Positions 47,908-61,200 of a DNA stretch of 64,000 nt are shown here, one piece after another. The notes beneath the pieces are model-generated. The model was not told the DNA's origin, ran no database searches, and worked only from the letters and a program-made list of their open reading frames with translations. The translations under genes and the position numbers were made by a program. Numbering within the stretch: position 1 is the stretch's first letter; every line of letters starts with the position of its first letter. Where the stretch lies: positions 2,170,001-2,234,000 of the forward strand of contig NC_057924.1 of assembly GCF_018873765.1 (NCBI RefSeq), read 5' to 3'. The DNA is from Telopea speciosissima. Its lineage: Eukaryota; Streptophyta; Magnoliopsida; Proteales; Proteaceae.

Positions 47908-49894
47908 GAATTGGAATCTTGGGAAACAGTAGGTTTTTTTAAATCTACTAAAGCTCAAGGAGTGGAAGTCCAAGCTGATCCCAACCTACACAATTGAGCT
48001 TCCCAAGCAGCATTTTTTCTCAGATTGTGCTAAAATTATACATGAATGCTACAGAATATGGCAAGAGGTTTCCTAGTCGGCAACCCACAGCAACTATTGG
48101 GGGATAGTTGCACCTCCTTGTTCTTTGGATATCTAATTCCATTTGAAATGGAAATTTGATCAAATATGCAATATGGATTATGGGTGGCTGCATTCGAAGG
48201 TAAAGGCTAAACCAAAGTACGTAGTGGGCCTTCCTACTGCTCTAACCAATTGGCTCTCACCCGCTATTTGCAGCAACCCTCACGGTCACCGACAATGCTG
48301 AAACTCCAACAGTGATTTTTGTTGCGACAACCCAATTCACAATTACTTTCCACATTGATTGAGGTGAAGTATTGTTGTCACAAATGTCTGTTATTTTCCA
48401 AATGTCTTAAGACATGTATTTTGCCACGTGGATAAATGATATGTCAATTCTGAGAGTTGAATGGAAAGGATATGCTCTAGATTAGCCACATGTCAAATTG
48501 ACATGCATACATTGTGCCCTCTCACAATGAATTATTATGAGAAACAATGATTTGAAAAGACAAAAAGGATGTAGAGTACCCTGTTTGCTTGCTGAGAGAA
48601 CCCATCTCCTTTCAATAAAATATTCCTTTTTGTATTGGCACATATCCCACGTATGTCCATCTCATGTGTAAGGGTGTCAACTGGTATGGTATCTAGTATC
48701 TCTGGTACGGTATATTATACATTTACCTTATATCATACCTAACAAAATACCAATCGGTACAGGTATCTCATATTGATATCATAGCATATCTATTCGGTTC
48801 AGGTCGGCATAGGTATTCAATATGGTATCGGTATGGTATGATTCATTTTTACCGTTTTGTCCATACCAATACCGTACCGAATATCGACTAGATATAAATA
48901 TCTCATATCAATACCATACCAAATTTATTAGACATAGTACGATATTGTATAAGCGGTACAATACAGGATATACGGTATGAGTTGACACCCTTTAATGACC
49001 ATGTGGCCATGTGGGACTAGACACTTCAGATTAAAAAATATGTATATATATACAAATGAATGGTTCATATTTATCTTGTGACTCTTGGAAACATCGCCTT
49101 CCATGGTTACATGATTGCTATGTTGGTCAAAACTTTACCAACTCTCGGATTCACTCTTATTTAGCAAGTCTGATAGTGTGACATTTTCTTGGGAAAGCGA
49201 CTCCTAATCTGTTGTAACAAATCTTATTGCTTAGGAAATTTCCCCAATCCCTCCCACTTTCTGAAGGGACCCATTCTAGGAAGTTGTAAGATGGCCTTGG
49301 CTCATCTGATATTCGCAATTAACTCGGGTATGCTTTGTTGGAAAGAGAAGAAAAGCAAAAAATTCATTTCATTTCTTGCTAACCAAACATACCCTCAAGG
49401 GTTTTTGTTCTCCTTTTTCTTGATACCTATAGGTGGCTTGTAGCTGCAACAGAGCATTCAACATTAGGATTCAATGACAATTTTAATGGAATATGAGACC
49501 CAAATGCTAGTACACGAAGGAGCACTGCTTGAATGTGTTCTTAGGGGAATGCATTCTATCTATCAAACAAAAGACACTGCAGTGGCTTACATCGTGCCGA
49601 CAAATAAAAACCTTTACTCTGCTTATTGGAACAAGTTGGGGAGGAGAAAACAATGAGAACAATGAGAACTCTCCACAACCATGCTTAAGCTTTGACACTT
49701 CCTAGTTGCACTTACAGAGTGTGAGATGTCTCTCTACATCCTATAACCCTTTGCTTCCAACTTGGTATGTACTAGTTCTAGTTAAGTAATTCTTCAAAAA
49801 TGTTCAATAATGAGCTTGGACATCCCTTTTTTTCCACTCTTCAGCAACAGTATCATTTCTCAGCTTCCAACCCTTTCATAGATGCACTCTCTGG
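47396..49894. other. Space between convergent SnRK1 beta and transporter genes
   Basis: It holds the 3' ends of both neighbours. A (CT)n tract followed by (CA)n lies at about 47832-47903, and one GGGTGTCAA-type element at 48670-48992. No gene recognised; the short ORFs at 49189-49656 carry no motif. Confidence 0.55.
48670..48992. mobile_element. GGGTGTCAA-type element rich in GGTAT
   Basis: It starts AAGGGTGTCAAC and ends GTTGACACCCTT, a perfect 12-bp inverted pair. The interior is dominated by GGTATGGTAT, ATACCATACC and TATCGGTA, so it is nearly palindromic in composition. Confidence 0.6.
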
Positions 49895-52800
49895 CTACTT
49901 AAAAATATGGCAACCTTTAACTGCAATGCCAGGTTCGGTAGGGCATGTAGCCAATGGACAGTGGTCCAGCTCAGTCCCCCACCAATTCAAATTCCGGCCC
50001 TCATTCTGTAGAGCAAAGAACAAGAGAACACCCATGAATGCCGTCCCAGCATCTAATGCAGCTGATAACACATAGTTGTATTTCTGCCACCACCCTTTCC
50101 GGTATCTGAAGACGAAGTAGTTGAAGATGGCTCCAGTAACAAGCCAGGAAGCTATATTGGTAGGGGTTGCTGGTGGCATTCCAGCAAAACCATAAGAGAT
50201 AACAGGTACATTGATCAATGGGATCCATTTCTTTTCAGGGAACATTTTGCTCAGTAGCCAAATAGGTACAGGCAATATAGCTCCAATGAGGAATAACCAA
50301 ACCAAGTTCCTGTACATGCCTCCAGGACCAAAGAGCCGTTTTGATCCAATTAGCCCCCATATGACAGAAGAATCAAAAGTGACTCGGAATTTTGGGCATC
50401 TCCATGGACTGTCTGGATGGAGTTGTTCAACATCACATATATTCTCAATGCTCTCTAGCATCCACCATCCAACTCCGAGATTGACTACGGCAGATATTAT
50501 AGTCCCTGCCAGCTGCAAAAGAGTTTAACTGTCATTGAAGTCTTTGTTTTCTAATAGGAGTATCTTTAGTAATGGTTTGAGTTGCAGACCTGAGCTGTGA
50601 ACATACTCCTAGGTGGAATTTTCATGTAGTGCCCAAGTTTCAGATCAGATAAGAACGACAGTGCATGAATGGTGCTGAGTCTCCCATAAAACTTGAACAC
50701 CATGTTTGCTATGGGCTTTCCAGGTAGAATATATCCAAAAATGAATTGGGCTATGATGTCATATCCAGGTTGCTGTTCAGCAGATATGAAAAGAAAAATG
50801 TTAAAGGCCAAATCTGAATTTGCAATCTATAAACATGAATGCTGCATTTGTTTCCTCATATGAAGAATGCAGCTGAAGAGAAGAAGGCCAAGAATTTAAA
50901 AAATTTGGATGTAAAACCTGGTTTGTAGTTGCTTGAATGACTCCGATTGGGAGGGTAACAATCCATGCAAAACCGAAAGCAAAAAGCATCCCCCACCATG
51001 AAAGCTGCACATCTCTTTTCCACAAGAAAGACGTTAAGAGAGACAGCAAAACACTGCCAACTAGCAGAGTGAGAAACCACCACTGTGGGACATCTTTGTA
51101 ATTCTTCATCAATTTCGCATGAATGTCCAATTTCACATTCTTCAGGGCCGATTTGCTCTGTCTCAAGATGTCCCTAAATTTTAGACCCCAATCAGTGAAT
51201 GGTATGGTTACTGAAGTTTCATCAATATTTGAAGTTCAGCATTAGAATTTAGAAAAGCAGTCTACCTGCCATGGAAGAGGGCTACATGAACGAGTGTTGC
51301 TGAAAATCTTGCAAATCCTGATGCAATTGAAAGAGCAAATAAAGGACTGAGATAGAGCTTCCCATAACTATCATAGGCACTAACATTGAGATCATATTGT
51401 GGAGTTAAGATCTTGGTGGTATCGTAAGTTTGCCCAGTAGAAGTAAAGAGCTGACTCGAATATATAGGGAATTTCCGAGCATCGAAGGTGTTGAATTTCC
51501 AGTAACATACAGGGACAATTATGTAGATAAACATGATGAACCCAATCCCAACATTGACGATAGCGTGCCAAGGTGCCACCAGTGGATTGCCATGGTAAGC
51601 TGTGATCCCAGCCCAATCCAAGGTGAAGGCACCTACTCCAAGTCCTTGGTACCCTGATCCAATTTGCTGAGCAGTGATGTTATGGGGCCATACCCAACAA
51701 ACCCATGAGAAGAAAGTCAAGATTCGAAATAGATAACCAGGGAGAGTGTAGTAAGCAAAGCTCGCCACCAAGAAAATAAGGAAAAATTGCATCCGTGTAA
51801 GACCTTTTGATGGAGATTCCTTCTCATGTAGTGCCCTGCAACATCATCCTTACAGAATAAATAATTTCTCCTGATGTTTTTAAAAGGCTATTGTAAAAAG
51901 AAACCACAGTCTGTTTGTCCTGCACAAATTTATGATTTTTTAAACTAAATTTAAATGACCAAGAAAACAATAGATTTTATTTGTTTTCTCTGAGAATATT
52001 CTCCAGGAAAACCAGTAACAACCTAAGCTAACAATTTCTATCTGGATACCCTGTATTTATGCTTTTATGTCCTGAAACAGAATATTAGACCCTCCAAGGA
52101 CGACTGTCCACCCTCAATCTTCTTCACAGAGTTGGAAGGGGGAAATGTACACCATCAGTTATTTACAGAACGTTTCCTTTTAAGCCCTCCATTTTTTGAA
52201 ACCAATAAATCTTTTAATTCCAAACAACTTATATTGAAAAGGGGTGGAAAAATGTGAGAGAAAGACCTGAATAAAGAAACTTGAGCAAGGTTTGAAGGCC
52301 ACCACATTTCAACAGGATCTACCAAATATCTCCTAAGCATCCCAGCCCATCCATACCCCAAAACCTGTAAAATTGTACGAGGAAAAGAATGTTAAAGAAG
52401 AAATAAAGATATTTGGGGTACTTTGCTGAATTCATTTAACTGTGAAAATAAAAGGCAAAGAACCCAGAATAAATGCAAAGCAGAGGATTTAGTAGAAGAA
52501 GAGAAACATCACCATATACCATATAATATACCACAAATAAAATTCGCCACTTGTATCTACTAAAATAAAACCAATTGTCCTCTAAATTATCCAATCCCTT
52601 CGCTCTCTAAAAAAAATATAAAAATAAAAATAAGAGTAAAGAAGCAAAAGAAAAAAAAAGAAGGAAAAAGAAGAGGAAACACTCCTAAAACCCAAAACAG
52701 AAAATTTGTCTGCAATTAAGCAAGATTTCTTCTCTTTCTACAGTATTCTGTACTCTGTTCATTTTGAACTGCTAAGATGTTGATTAAACAGTTTACCTGC

Positions 52801-53427
52801 ACGATTCCAAACCTCCTTATTCCAACCTTTCAATCCAAAGTCCACACCAATAGCAGAAAAGAAAAGGGTTCACCAGCAAAAAAAAAAAAAATCAAGAAGA
52901 AAACCATTACCAACCTGTGTGGTCAAGACAAGGAGAAGGGCACAAATGAAACTCAAGCTCTGTTTGTAGTAAGCCTTCATAACCGTAATGACACCGACGG
53001 AGTAGGCATCTCCACCTCCAGAACCAACCCCACAATTAGCAAAAATAGTAATGATCACATGCTCCTTGATATTGAAGGGCCCTGGATTCAAACTGAAGCT
53101 TCTCCCTAGGACCTGAAATTCTCTGTTGGGAAGTGCCGACGCCATGAATTTCCCGATAGGCAAGACAGCGACTTGCACCAAAATAGGCGATATCATCAGC
53201 GGCTGCGTGCGGTAAACGAAGAACGTATTCAGAAATATTAGGAGAATACAGGAAGTAACACCCAGAAACCAAGCTCTGAACGTCATCACCGGAAGCGAGG
53301 GGTCGTCCGTTTCCGGGACAATCAGTGCCACTTCCTCCACCGGACAACGGTCCTCCGGCGCCGGCGGCTCTTCATTGAGCTTCTGGGTACTCTTAAATTC
53401 CTCTTTTTGTTTCCCAGACGCCATCAT
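49895..53427 (-). CDS. Oligopeptide transporter (OPT family), complete copy
   Basis: Six minus-strand exons: 53427-52915, 52364-52267, 51835-51266, 51173-50918, 50772-50590 and 50512-49895. All have GT..AG borders and consistent phases, giving 745 aa, normal for plant OPTs. Translation starts at the double ATG (53427/53424) reading [11 protein letters not shown] hydrophilic N-terminus carries [20 protein letters not shown], the family's EV..VV...DDP signature. Many hydrophobic segments follow, with [17 protein letters not shown] in exon 1 and the family motif [11 protein letters not shown] in exon 5. The C-terminus is KGC.IFK. OPT proteins are proton-coupled plasma-membrane carriers of tetra/pentapeptides, glutathione-like peptides or metal chelates; the substrate cannot be read here. 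Nearest in style to the OPT1/OPT5 group, an inference. A close tandem copy lies at 61.7 kb. Confidence 0.95.
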
Positions 53428-53459
53428 CAGTGGGTTTGTCAAGTTCTGTTCTGTCAAAT

Positions 53460-55292
53460 ACACAGAGACTTACAGACAAATACCGAATTGCAGGGAAACA
53501 GAGGCGTCTGCTTCAAGAATAGAGAGTTTAGATATTTTGAAATTTCAAAAAGAGAACGGGCTATAAATAAAAGGGGGTCGCGGGTGAAGATTAGATAATT
53601 ACGAAAATACCCCTTCATCGTTATCTTCGGTACTTAGCTCGTTTCCGATACTACCCCCCGTAATGAATGGCTCTAAGATTCGTCCGGACTGAGGTTTCAA
53701 CTTATTTTGACTATAATACCCTCATTAGTCAGTCAAATGTACTTTCTACCTGTTTCCCTCCCATGTTTCAAACATTGGAATCGGATCCCCCGATTCGGAT
53801 CGGAATCGGCTGAACAGATCCTTGTTCCGGCTGATTCAACATCTTGTTGGATTTTCATATCTAAGGGCCGATTTTAGGGTTTATTTTCGGAATCGATTAT
53901 GGCCGATCCAGATCGTAATTCCAATTTTAATAACCTTGCTCCCTCCTATGTCTCCGATTCTGGAGTCTGGACCCCCTTCTAAGTTTCATGATAATGGGTT
54001 ATTGTGAGGGTTTAAAAACAAAAAATCGGGATATTTGATCGGTCCAGAATTGGCAAGAACAATGAGAAATCGGTCAAAATAGATCATAACGTGCTCTAAC
54101 CCTAGTTTCTGTACAAGGATCGAACGAACTAAATCAACCAAAATTAGGAACGATCTTGGCCAATTATGATTCGAATTGCCCAATTCAATCTCGATTCTTG
54201 AAACCCTGATTATGCTACAACTGGCTTGTCTTGAAATAATTCACCTTTAGCCAATTGTGATGTTTCACTTCCAAATATTTTAGTTTTAGGAAAAAGGGTA
54301 CGTTGAGATCATGTGGTGATGAATGTGTCCTATGTCATTTGAGTGAGATGGTATTGATGACCTCACTATATTTGGATCATGAATTACAGTCATTTGAATG
54401 CGTCCTGTGTCACAAGAGTCTAACTATTTGGATTTATTTATCAAATGAAAAAAAAAAAAAAAACCCTATTTGAACTTGTGGTCACTTTAGGACCTTAAGT
54501 TATTGACTAAGATAAATATCTTCTCACAACGTTGGTCGTTGAAATTTGAATTTGATCTATTAAATTATGGGTTAAGTATGCATACTCCTTGTAATGCACC
54601 CAATATTTCTCGTATTCCCTAAGCTTCTAATAAGTCCACGTACCATCCCTCAACATTTTACGTACCACCCTTGCTTTATCCCCCTAACGCCATTTAAGTC
54701 CACACGAGGTATTAAATACTATAAAATGACCAAACTAACATTTCTTCTATCTTTTTTAAAATTTGAAAAGACTTAATTGCCTTGACCTATTGGCTATACA
54801 CTAGCACAGGTCTCGCTTCCAAATAAAGAACTTTTCCCCTAAATTACTTTAAATTTATTTTTTTATTATTCGTATAAGATCTCCAAAAAGATTGGAGCTA
54901 ATGTTGAGTTCAGATACAACCCTTTTCTCGTGGCATTAGTGGCTCGAACCCCCAACAAGTTGGGGACCTAAGTTTAAAGTACAATGAAAGTATCTTAATG
55001 ATATGTGACATGTAACCCCATGTTGTTAATAAAAATTTAACGATTTTTATACAAAAATATTTATAAAAAATAAATAGAAACATGAATATATAAGCTCAAA
55101 CAATCTTTTTTTTTTTTTGGGTAAAGGTCGAACAATCCTTAATCACATGAGATAATGCACTTTAGTTAACATGAAATCGTCAAGGAAACCGGTCCTCCTT
55201 TCGGTTCCCAATTCCTTGCCTTGCCTTTGCTTTTTTTTATTTATTGTAGAATGGAAGTTAATATTTGATCCGGAGTAAGATGACAAAGAGAA
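53460..55292. other. Upstream of the transporter gene; promoter and repeats
   Basis: The first few hundred bases presumably hold the leader and promoter of the transporter; a TATAAATA-like site (53564-53571) lies in the opposite orientation. From 53763 the sequence is repeat-derived. No gene recognised. Confidence 0.4.
53763..54213. mobile_element. Repeat with TTTCAA.AATCG-type inverted ends
   Basis: It starts ATGTTTCAAACATTGGAATCGG and ends TCTCGATTCTTGAAACCCTGA. Between these lie many GGATCGG, CGATTC and GCCGAT motifs. A similar unit lies at 59388-59560 (AGGGTTTAAGAACTCGAAATCGG...CCCGATTTTTGAATCCCT), and a partial one near 56385-56530. Confidence 0.45.
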
Positions 55293-55302
55293 TAAAATGA
55301 AG

Positions 55303-55500
55303 GGCTTTTAATCCTCTCCAATTCTTAAAGTGTGGTAGTGCGACAGTGCTAAGTGGAGATGTTGACACATGGCAACTGTCACATCAAACGGTCTGAGTTC
55401 ATTGATATGAACAGTTGGATGAGGCAACTATCGGGTGTCGACATCTTCACCTAACATTGCCGCATTACCACATTTTAAGAAATTGAAGAGGATTATTTTC
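55303..55500. mobile_element. MITE (198 bp), 10-bp TSD
   Basis: The perfect repeat TAAAATGAAG flanks it (55293-55302 and 55501-55510). The ends GGCTTTTAATCCTCTCCAAT and, inverted, GAAAATAATCCTCTTCAAT lead into long mirrored arms (TTCTTAAAGTGTGGTAGTGCG). Mutator-type by duplication length. Confidence 0.75.
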
Positions 55501-55510
55501 TAAAATGAAG

Positions 55511-57232
55511 AAGCCCACTTTATATTTTCATTTTTTATTTTAAGAACCAAGAATTTAAACAAAGAATCCAGTTGACCTCTTCTATTTTGTTCATAATTGA
55601 GTACTGGACAAAAGACCCGCATGACATCCATGTACGGATTCTTTTGCATGAGAAGACACAAAAAGATGTGTGGCCCACTCTCTCTCTCTCTCTCTCTCGT
55701 CAGAACCCCTCTACTTTATAATTCATAATCTTATCCCTCCATTCGCTCGAATTCTTACTGGGGCATTCTTAAGTAATTATTTTATTGAAAAATGATTAAG
55801 TAAAGGGGGCAGTCATGACATTTTGGTATGCGGAACCCATCAGGGATTTAAAATCTGATCAGTTGGGCTCTTGCCAACTTGGATCGGACCGATCGCTACT
55901 GAATTGGTAGGGTTAGAGATGTACATGTTGCTTCCAATCCGGTGGGACTGATCCGGGTCCCAATTTTGGGTTTCTAAACCCTAATAAATTAAACATGGAA
56001 TTAGTGCATGGTTGCACTCATTTTTGCCATGTGGTAGCTCAAATGAGATTGCCAAGATGTGGATTGGGTCTCTCTTCCAAATGGTAAAATCAAATGAACT
56101 AGTGAGATGATTGATTCACTTGGCCATATACATATGGATTTAGTTCACGGTATTGATCACTATCGATATATATCAGCCATATCGATCTGTATCAGTATCG
56201 ATTCTAGATCAAAACAACATTTTTCATTAAAAATACTACATTTATATTGTACCGGCCAATCTGTATCAATTAAGTATCGATACCGATCACAATTAATGCT
56301 GATACAAAATGGTTGATACGAAATTGATTCCTAAAAAACCATGCATGTACACCATAAATCAATGAGGATGATAGTAGTTTTAGATCAGTGTTTTAAGAAT
56401 ACTGATCGGATCAGCCGATTTTGGCTAATCTTGGTCTATCGATCTGTATTGGATTTCTACGGTTAGGGCATAATTGGACTAATAATTGAAATCAGCCAAG
56501 ACCGGTTCGGATTCTGGTTCACTTTCTTTTAAACCCCGGCTTAGATATACCCTTGGGAGAAAGAGAGGGGGAGAGAGGGGGGGTAGTACGGTCATTGAGA
56601 TGTGGGCATTTCTGGAAAATGAAAATAGGATGTTGTGGGGCGGGAATTGCCCACAACCAAGAAAGTCTTTAAGTGCGGGGCTACTTTTTGGTGCGTATGG
56701 GTGTCACGTGCTATTCGTTTTGGACACACGTCCGTCCCGGTGTCAGAAAAAATGGATCCAGAAGTACATGTGATTGCTTGTGTGGGACCCTAAGAACTAA
56801 TGCCATGTCAGATTATGTGGGTCCCATTTAATCTGACTAAGCAAACGGAGTGTCCTAACTCCGTTACTGTTTTGGCTCGTTACTTGCCTTAATGGCTTAA
56901 TGAGTCGTATCCTCCTAATGACGTCGTCGTCGTCTAGCACAGCTGTCAAGTATCCAACACTAAAAAAGGACAAAAGGCCTCGTGCAAAGCTCGGAGGAAG
57001 AGAGGAAGTGGAATCCACGTGGCATATTTAGGTCAATGGTGGGCTCTTTCGTTAGTTTGTATTCAGTTGGGTCTGTACTATCTGCACTTTGACATTCCTA
57101 CAAATGCCACTTGGCACTGCATAATTTTCAATCATTTCATTAGGTGGGAAAGGGGTCCGTAATTTGACTTGAGCACTTCCACACTGTGACTGAGCTAAGG
57201 GTTGGGGGGGGGGGGTCGTTTCTAGGGACCAG
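55511..57232. other. Intergenic; no gene seen
   Basis: It contains a (CT)n run near 55678-55698, a GGGGGAGAGAGGGGG patch near 56567 and TATCGATA/GTATCGAT-rich sequence near 56150-56300. No ORF with a recognisable motif. Confidence 0.5.
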
Positions 57233-57796
57233 CGGTGTCAATTTCAGGCCCCGCCGGGCAGCCCCACGAGTCCGAACCGGTTTGGCCCATTAATAAATGT
57301 GTCAAGCTCAAGCCTGGTCCATTTATAATCGATCGTTCCTGGTGCAAGGACTTAGCCCAATGGTCGTCCGATCGGCCTGACTGAATATTAGCTCGGCCCT
57401 TTAATCACTACATGAAATTCTCATTTTATCGTCAATGCCCATAAATTAACGATAGGCAATGTTAAGCCATGCTTTTAATATAAAAAATGGAAAAAAAAAA
57501 GATAGGTTAATTGAACCTTTCATTCGGCCTAATGGTTGGGGGTTAAGAGGGTTTGTCGCATAGACATGTTTTCAGTCACAACCCGTTTACACTTAAATAG
57601 GCATTAACCCGGTTAAAATACGATTAAGAAAGCCTAAGTAATGCCCGAGCCCGATTGAACGAATATAAACCATACCATGCATGTCCAAATGTAAGTCCGA
57701 TTAGATAGACAGTCGGGCACAATGCAAGGCTTAAAAAATGATCAAGCCCGATTAGGCCTGACCGAGACCGACCTAGCCCAACTGATTGACACTCCT
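57233..57796. mobile_element. GGGTGTCAA-type element
   Basis: It starts CGGTGTCAATTTCAGG and ends TGATTGACACTCCTA. The interior is rich in CCCGATT, GGCCTGA and CGGGC motifs, like the copy at 13559-14184. A poly-G run lies just before it (57204-57216). Confidence 0.5.
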
Positions 57797-57812
57797 AGTC
57801 GTAGCCATAGTT

Positions 57813-58236
57813 TTGGAGTGTCAATCGGTTGTTTTGGTTCAGCTTTTGTTTGGTTTCATCAATTTCAATGTTAGAAAGGACAAATCCAAAACCAAAACAA
57901 TTAGTTGGTTCGGTTATGATTTGATTTTTCTTATCAGTTTGATATCGGGTTCGATTTACCATGTGTGTATATATATATATGTGTTTGGTGTATAATTATG
58001 AAATTTTTTTTTTTTTTTTTTAATTAATGATTTTCAGGTTGGTATTGATTTCTTATTAGTTTGGGTTTGGTTTTTCATATTCGATTCGATTTCGATCAAT
58101 TTTGGTGCGGTCCAGTATGAGTTCGATTTCACAATACCTCAATCTAAAGCCAATCCAATAAGCTTCGGTTTCATTCGGACTAGTTCAGGTCAGATTAGCC
58201 TGGTTTCATTAGTTCAAGCTAAGGTTTGACACCCGT
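57813..58236. mobile_element. GGGTGTCAA-type element, adjacent copy
   Basis: It starts TTGGAGTGTCAATCGG and ends GGTTTGACACCCGTA. The interior has TTTGGTT, TTCGATT and CGGTTT motifs, closer to the copies at 8460 and 26300. It follows the previous copy by only about 16 bp. Confidence 0.5.
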
Positions 58237-61200
58237 ATCTATATTAATCATGACGCCTAGGGAATTTGTGGTGTTGGAGGAAATAGAGTTTGAACACAAA
58301 TTGACACCAACAAGGTGTTAGCCAAGGTTTCTAAGTAAACCAAGATGCCTGAATGTGATGCCTTGACAACTATGGTTATGGCCTATGGGTGATCGAAACA
58401 GTTTCCAATCAGTTTTGATCGCAAAGGGCAACTTCCCGGATCATTCGGGTCCTGTTTATTACTGGGATGATTTCATTCCAATTTTAATGATTTTGGGCAT
58501 TATTATAATGTCTAAAATTTCAAAAATAATTTTCCATGTGATGCGGGTGAAAACTGTGGGGTGAGATTGGCCGTCGAATGGAAAGACTTGCAACCAAGAA
58601 AATAAACACTCGAGGGTGATCGGAGATGATTCTGGTCAGATTCTACGATGCCTAAATCAGTTCTTAGAGCAACCAGTCAGAAGAATGAGATTAAGAATGA
58701 TGCATAACTCAAATAAAAAACAAAACAAAAGCAAAAGCTTATCTAGAAAGATTTATTTAACTTTAACATTAAGAAATAACTAAGACAGAAAGCTTCTTTA
58801 AGGAATCAAATTGGAAGCAAACTTGAAATGGAGGTCCATTTTACTACCATTTCATTGAAGCTAAGTTTAAGCCTAGATATAACCTGGGTAGCTTGGCAGC
58901 TTAAAGAAATAAATAAATGAAGGATAAGAAACTCTATAGCTTACTTAGTGACACTGAGTGATAGGAAAGTAAGCCCAAGATTATGACTTGAAGACAGGTA
59001 TTGTGGGTTGTGAGAGAACCATTCTTGATAGAAAAAAATCTGAAAATTTGTGTCTTTATATGCAAGACTAGAAAAGTAGAGAGTGACTTGAGCTTTTTTT
59101 GTTTTTTTGTTTTTCTGCATTTCCTTTGAACAAGTGATTGGCACCAAGTCTTTGATGGGAACTGCCTTTTGTATTTATTCTACAAATTCTGAAGCACAAC
59201 ATTTCAAGACCTCTAATCTATCACTACCAAACAAAGAAAGATGGGCCTATATAATTATTCCTTTTGGAAGGAAGAAGATCACACAAAGACTTGGCAAAAA
59301 TCCCAAAATTCCTCCACAAGTGGGTTCACTTTGTAATGAAGTTTTTTCCTTTGTTTTTTCAGCCACCAAACAAAATTAAGATGCTAAAGCCAGGGTTTAA
59401 GAACTCGAAATCGGATCTAGATCAGTCTCGGATGATAACAGTTAGGATAGGTGAGAAAGGAACTAGAATCGGGCAAGACATACCAATCCGTACATTGATT
59501 GGCCGAGTTGGATAGTGTCAATCGGACCGATTTATCCCGATTTTTGAATCCCTAGTTAAAACCTTACATGTTAAGTGGAAAAATAGGGGTGAAACAGGGC
59601 CAGGTTGGGTGGGGTTTTTAAATTCCCCAGCACAAACTCGATCTAAGTCCTCTTAGCCCAGCCCAGGTCCTTTTCGGGCTCTGGACGGACTCTATCGGGC
59701 TCAGGTTCACAAGGCCAAACTTACCTCTATAAATGAATTTCTATTCTTTCAAAAGAGAAGGAAAGAACATCATCAGAGATCATATGTATACTTGCATAAA
59801 AAATCCAAAAAATGGAAAAAATAAAAAAAAATTGGGAACTTGTACTCATTCATTTAGTTGAGCATCAAAATACATATCCAACAAAAGAAGCAGCCAAATC
59901 AGATGTCACCTGAGCCCTTCAAAGATTCCATTCATATACACATGTGGTGCATGATGAGGGCTCTCTCAGTTTTCAATATGAATGTCAACCCATCAAATGA
60001 TAAAGTGGTGGTCCTTCATCAGAGAATGAATTAGTAATGCAGTTGCAGACAAGGTTTATTGTTTGCTTACCCTTTAGTCCTTAAAGAGGTAAGATGTATG
60101 TGGCTGTGTGAATCTTATAATATAGTCGGTGGAACTAAATTTAGCAGAATTTCCTCTTTGAGAAGGATAGCTAGCTACCTAGACCATTAGAAGATTACTA
60201 GACCTTGACCCTCAAACATCTCTGAAACTTTTCCCTTTTTTCATAACTGACAAAGTAGTTTTTAGTGTTGTGGTGGTCCATGATAATTAGCCTAGCTACC
60301 TGCTTCAGTTTGTATCAATATTGTATTTGAGTTAGAAAATAGGGCAACCCCCCCCCCCCCACCCGGTGCGGAAAGCTAGTGGGCGGCACTAATGAAGGCG
60401 TAGGACAGGGCATCATACAGCAAGGGTAGACGAGTCATTTGAAAGGGAGGAAGAGAGAGAGAGATAGATACAAAGGGTGCTAAACTTGTGGTATACCATT
60501 GGTGTGCCTGGCCTTTTCCCTATAAAATATTAAATTTTGAAAATAGGGTTTGCATAACTTTCCCTCCTTTTCTTTGCTTTAGTGAGTTGTCCTCTTGTCT
60601 TGTTCTTGATAATCAATTGCTTGCTTAAATAAAGCAAAAGGTAGGATTTAGGAACATGTAGTCCCACATTTATAGTGAGTGTTTTGGAGTTATTGTGAAC
60701 CCTAATCTTTATCACTAGTTCTTCTGCTGTTCATTCCTACTGAGCCACACTGATAGGTTTCCACGGTCTCATCCATCAACTCATTTATAGGTAGAGCCCA
60801 AACCACTACCTAATGGTGCCTAGTTCCCACGTTCCCATTCACAGCTAATCAGTTATAAGCCTTGCTTTACAATTACATGAAGTCAGCAATCATGAAATGG
60901 GAGAAAGCATCTCCTGCAAATAGACCCAACAAGCACTGAAGGAGAATTATACTCTAGGATACATAATTTGCTTATAAATAACATTTTAATTGTTATCTTA
61001 CTCAAGGAAGTTATCTCATGTACACATATTTTGCATTCTCAATGCGAAACAGAGAGCAATAGGCATCAACTATTGTTGGTGACAGAGTTGGACTAAAGGC
61101 AGTTCTTTCAGTTGGAATTCAAAGGGTGAGCCCAGATTTTCATGTATTCTCACATATAAACAGATCCAGGAATGTGCCCAAAATGGGCTTTGTCTTTCCC

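Noticed and set aside
50211-50528. 105-codon plus-strand ORF, repeated at 62050-62367
   Set aside because: Conserved between the copies only because it is antisense to the same transporter exon.
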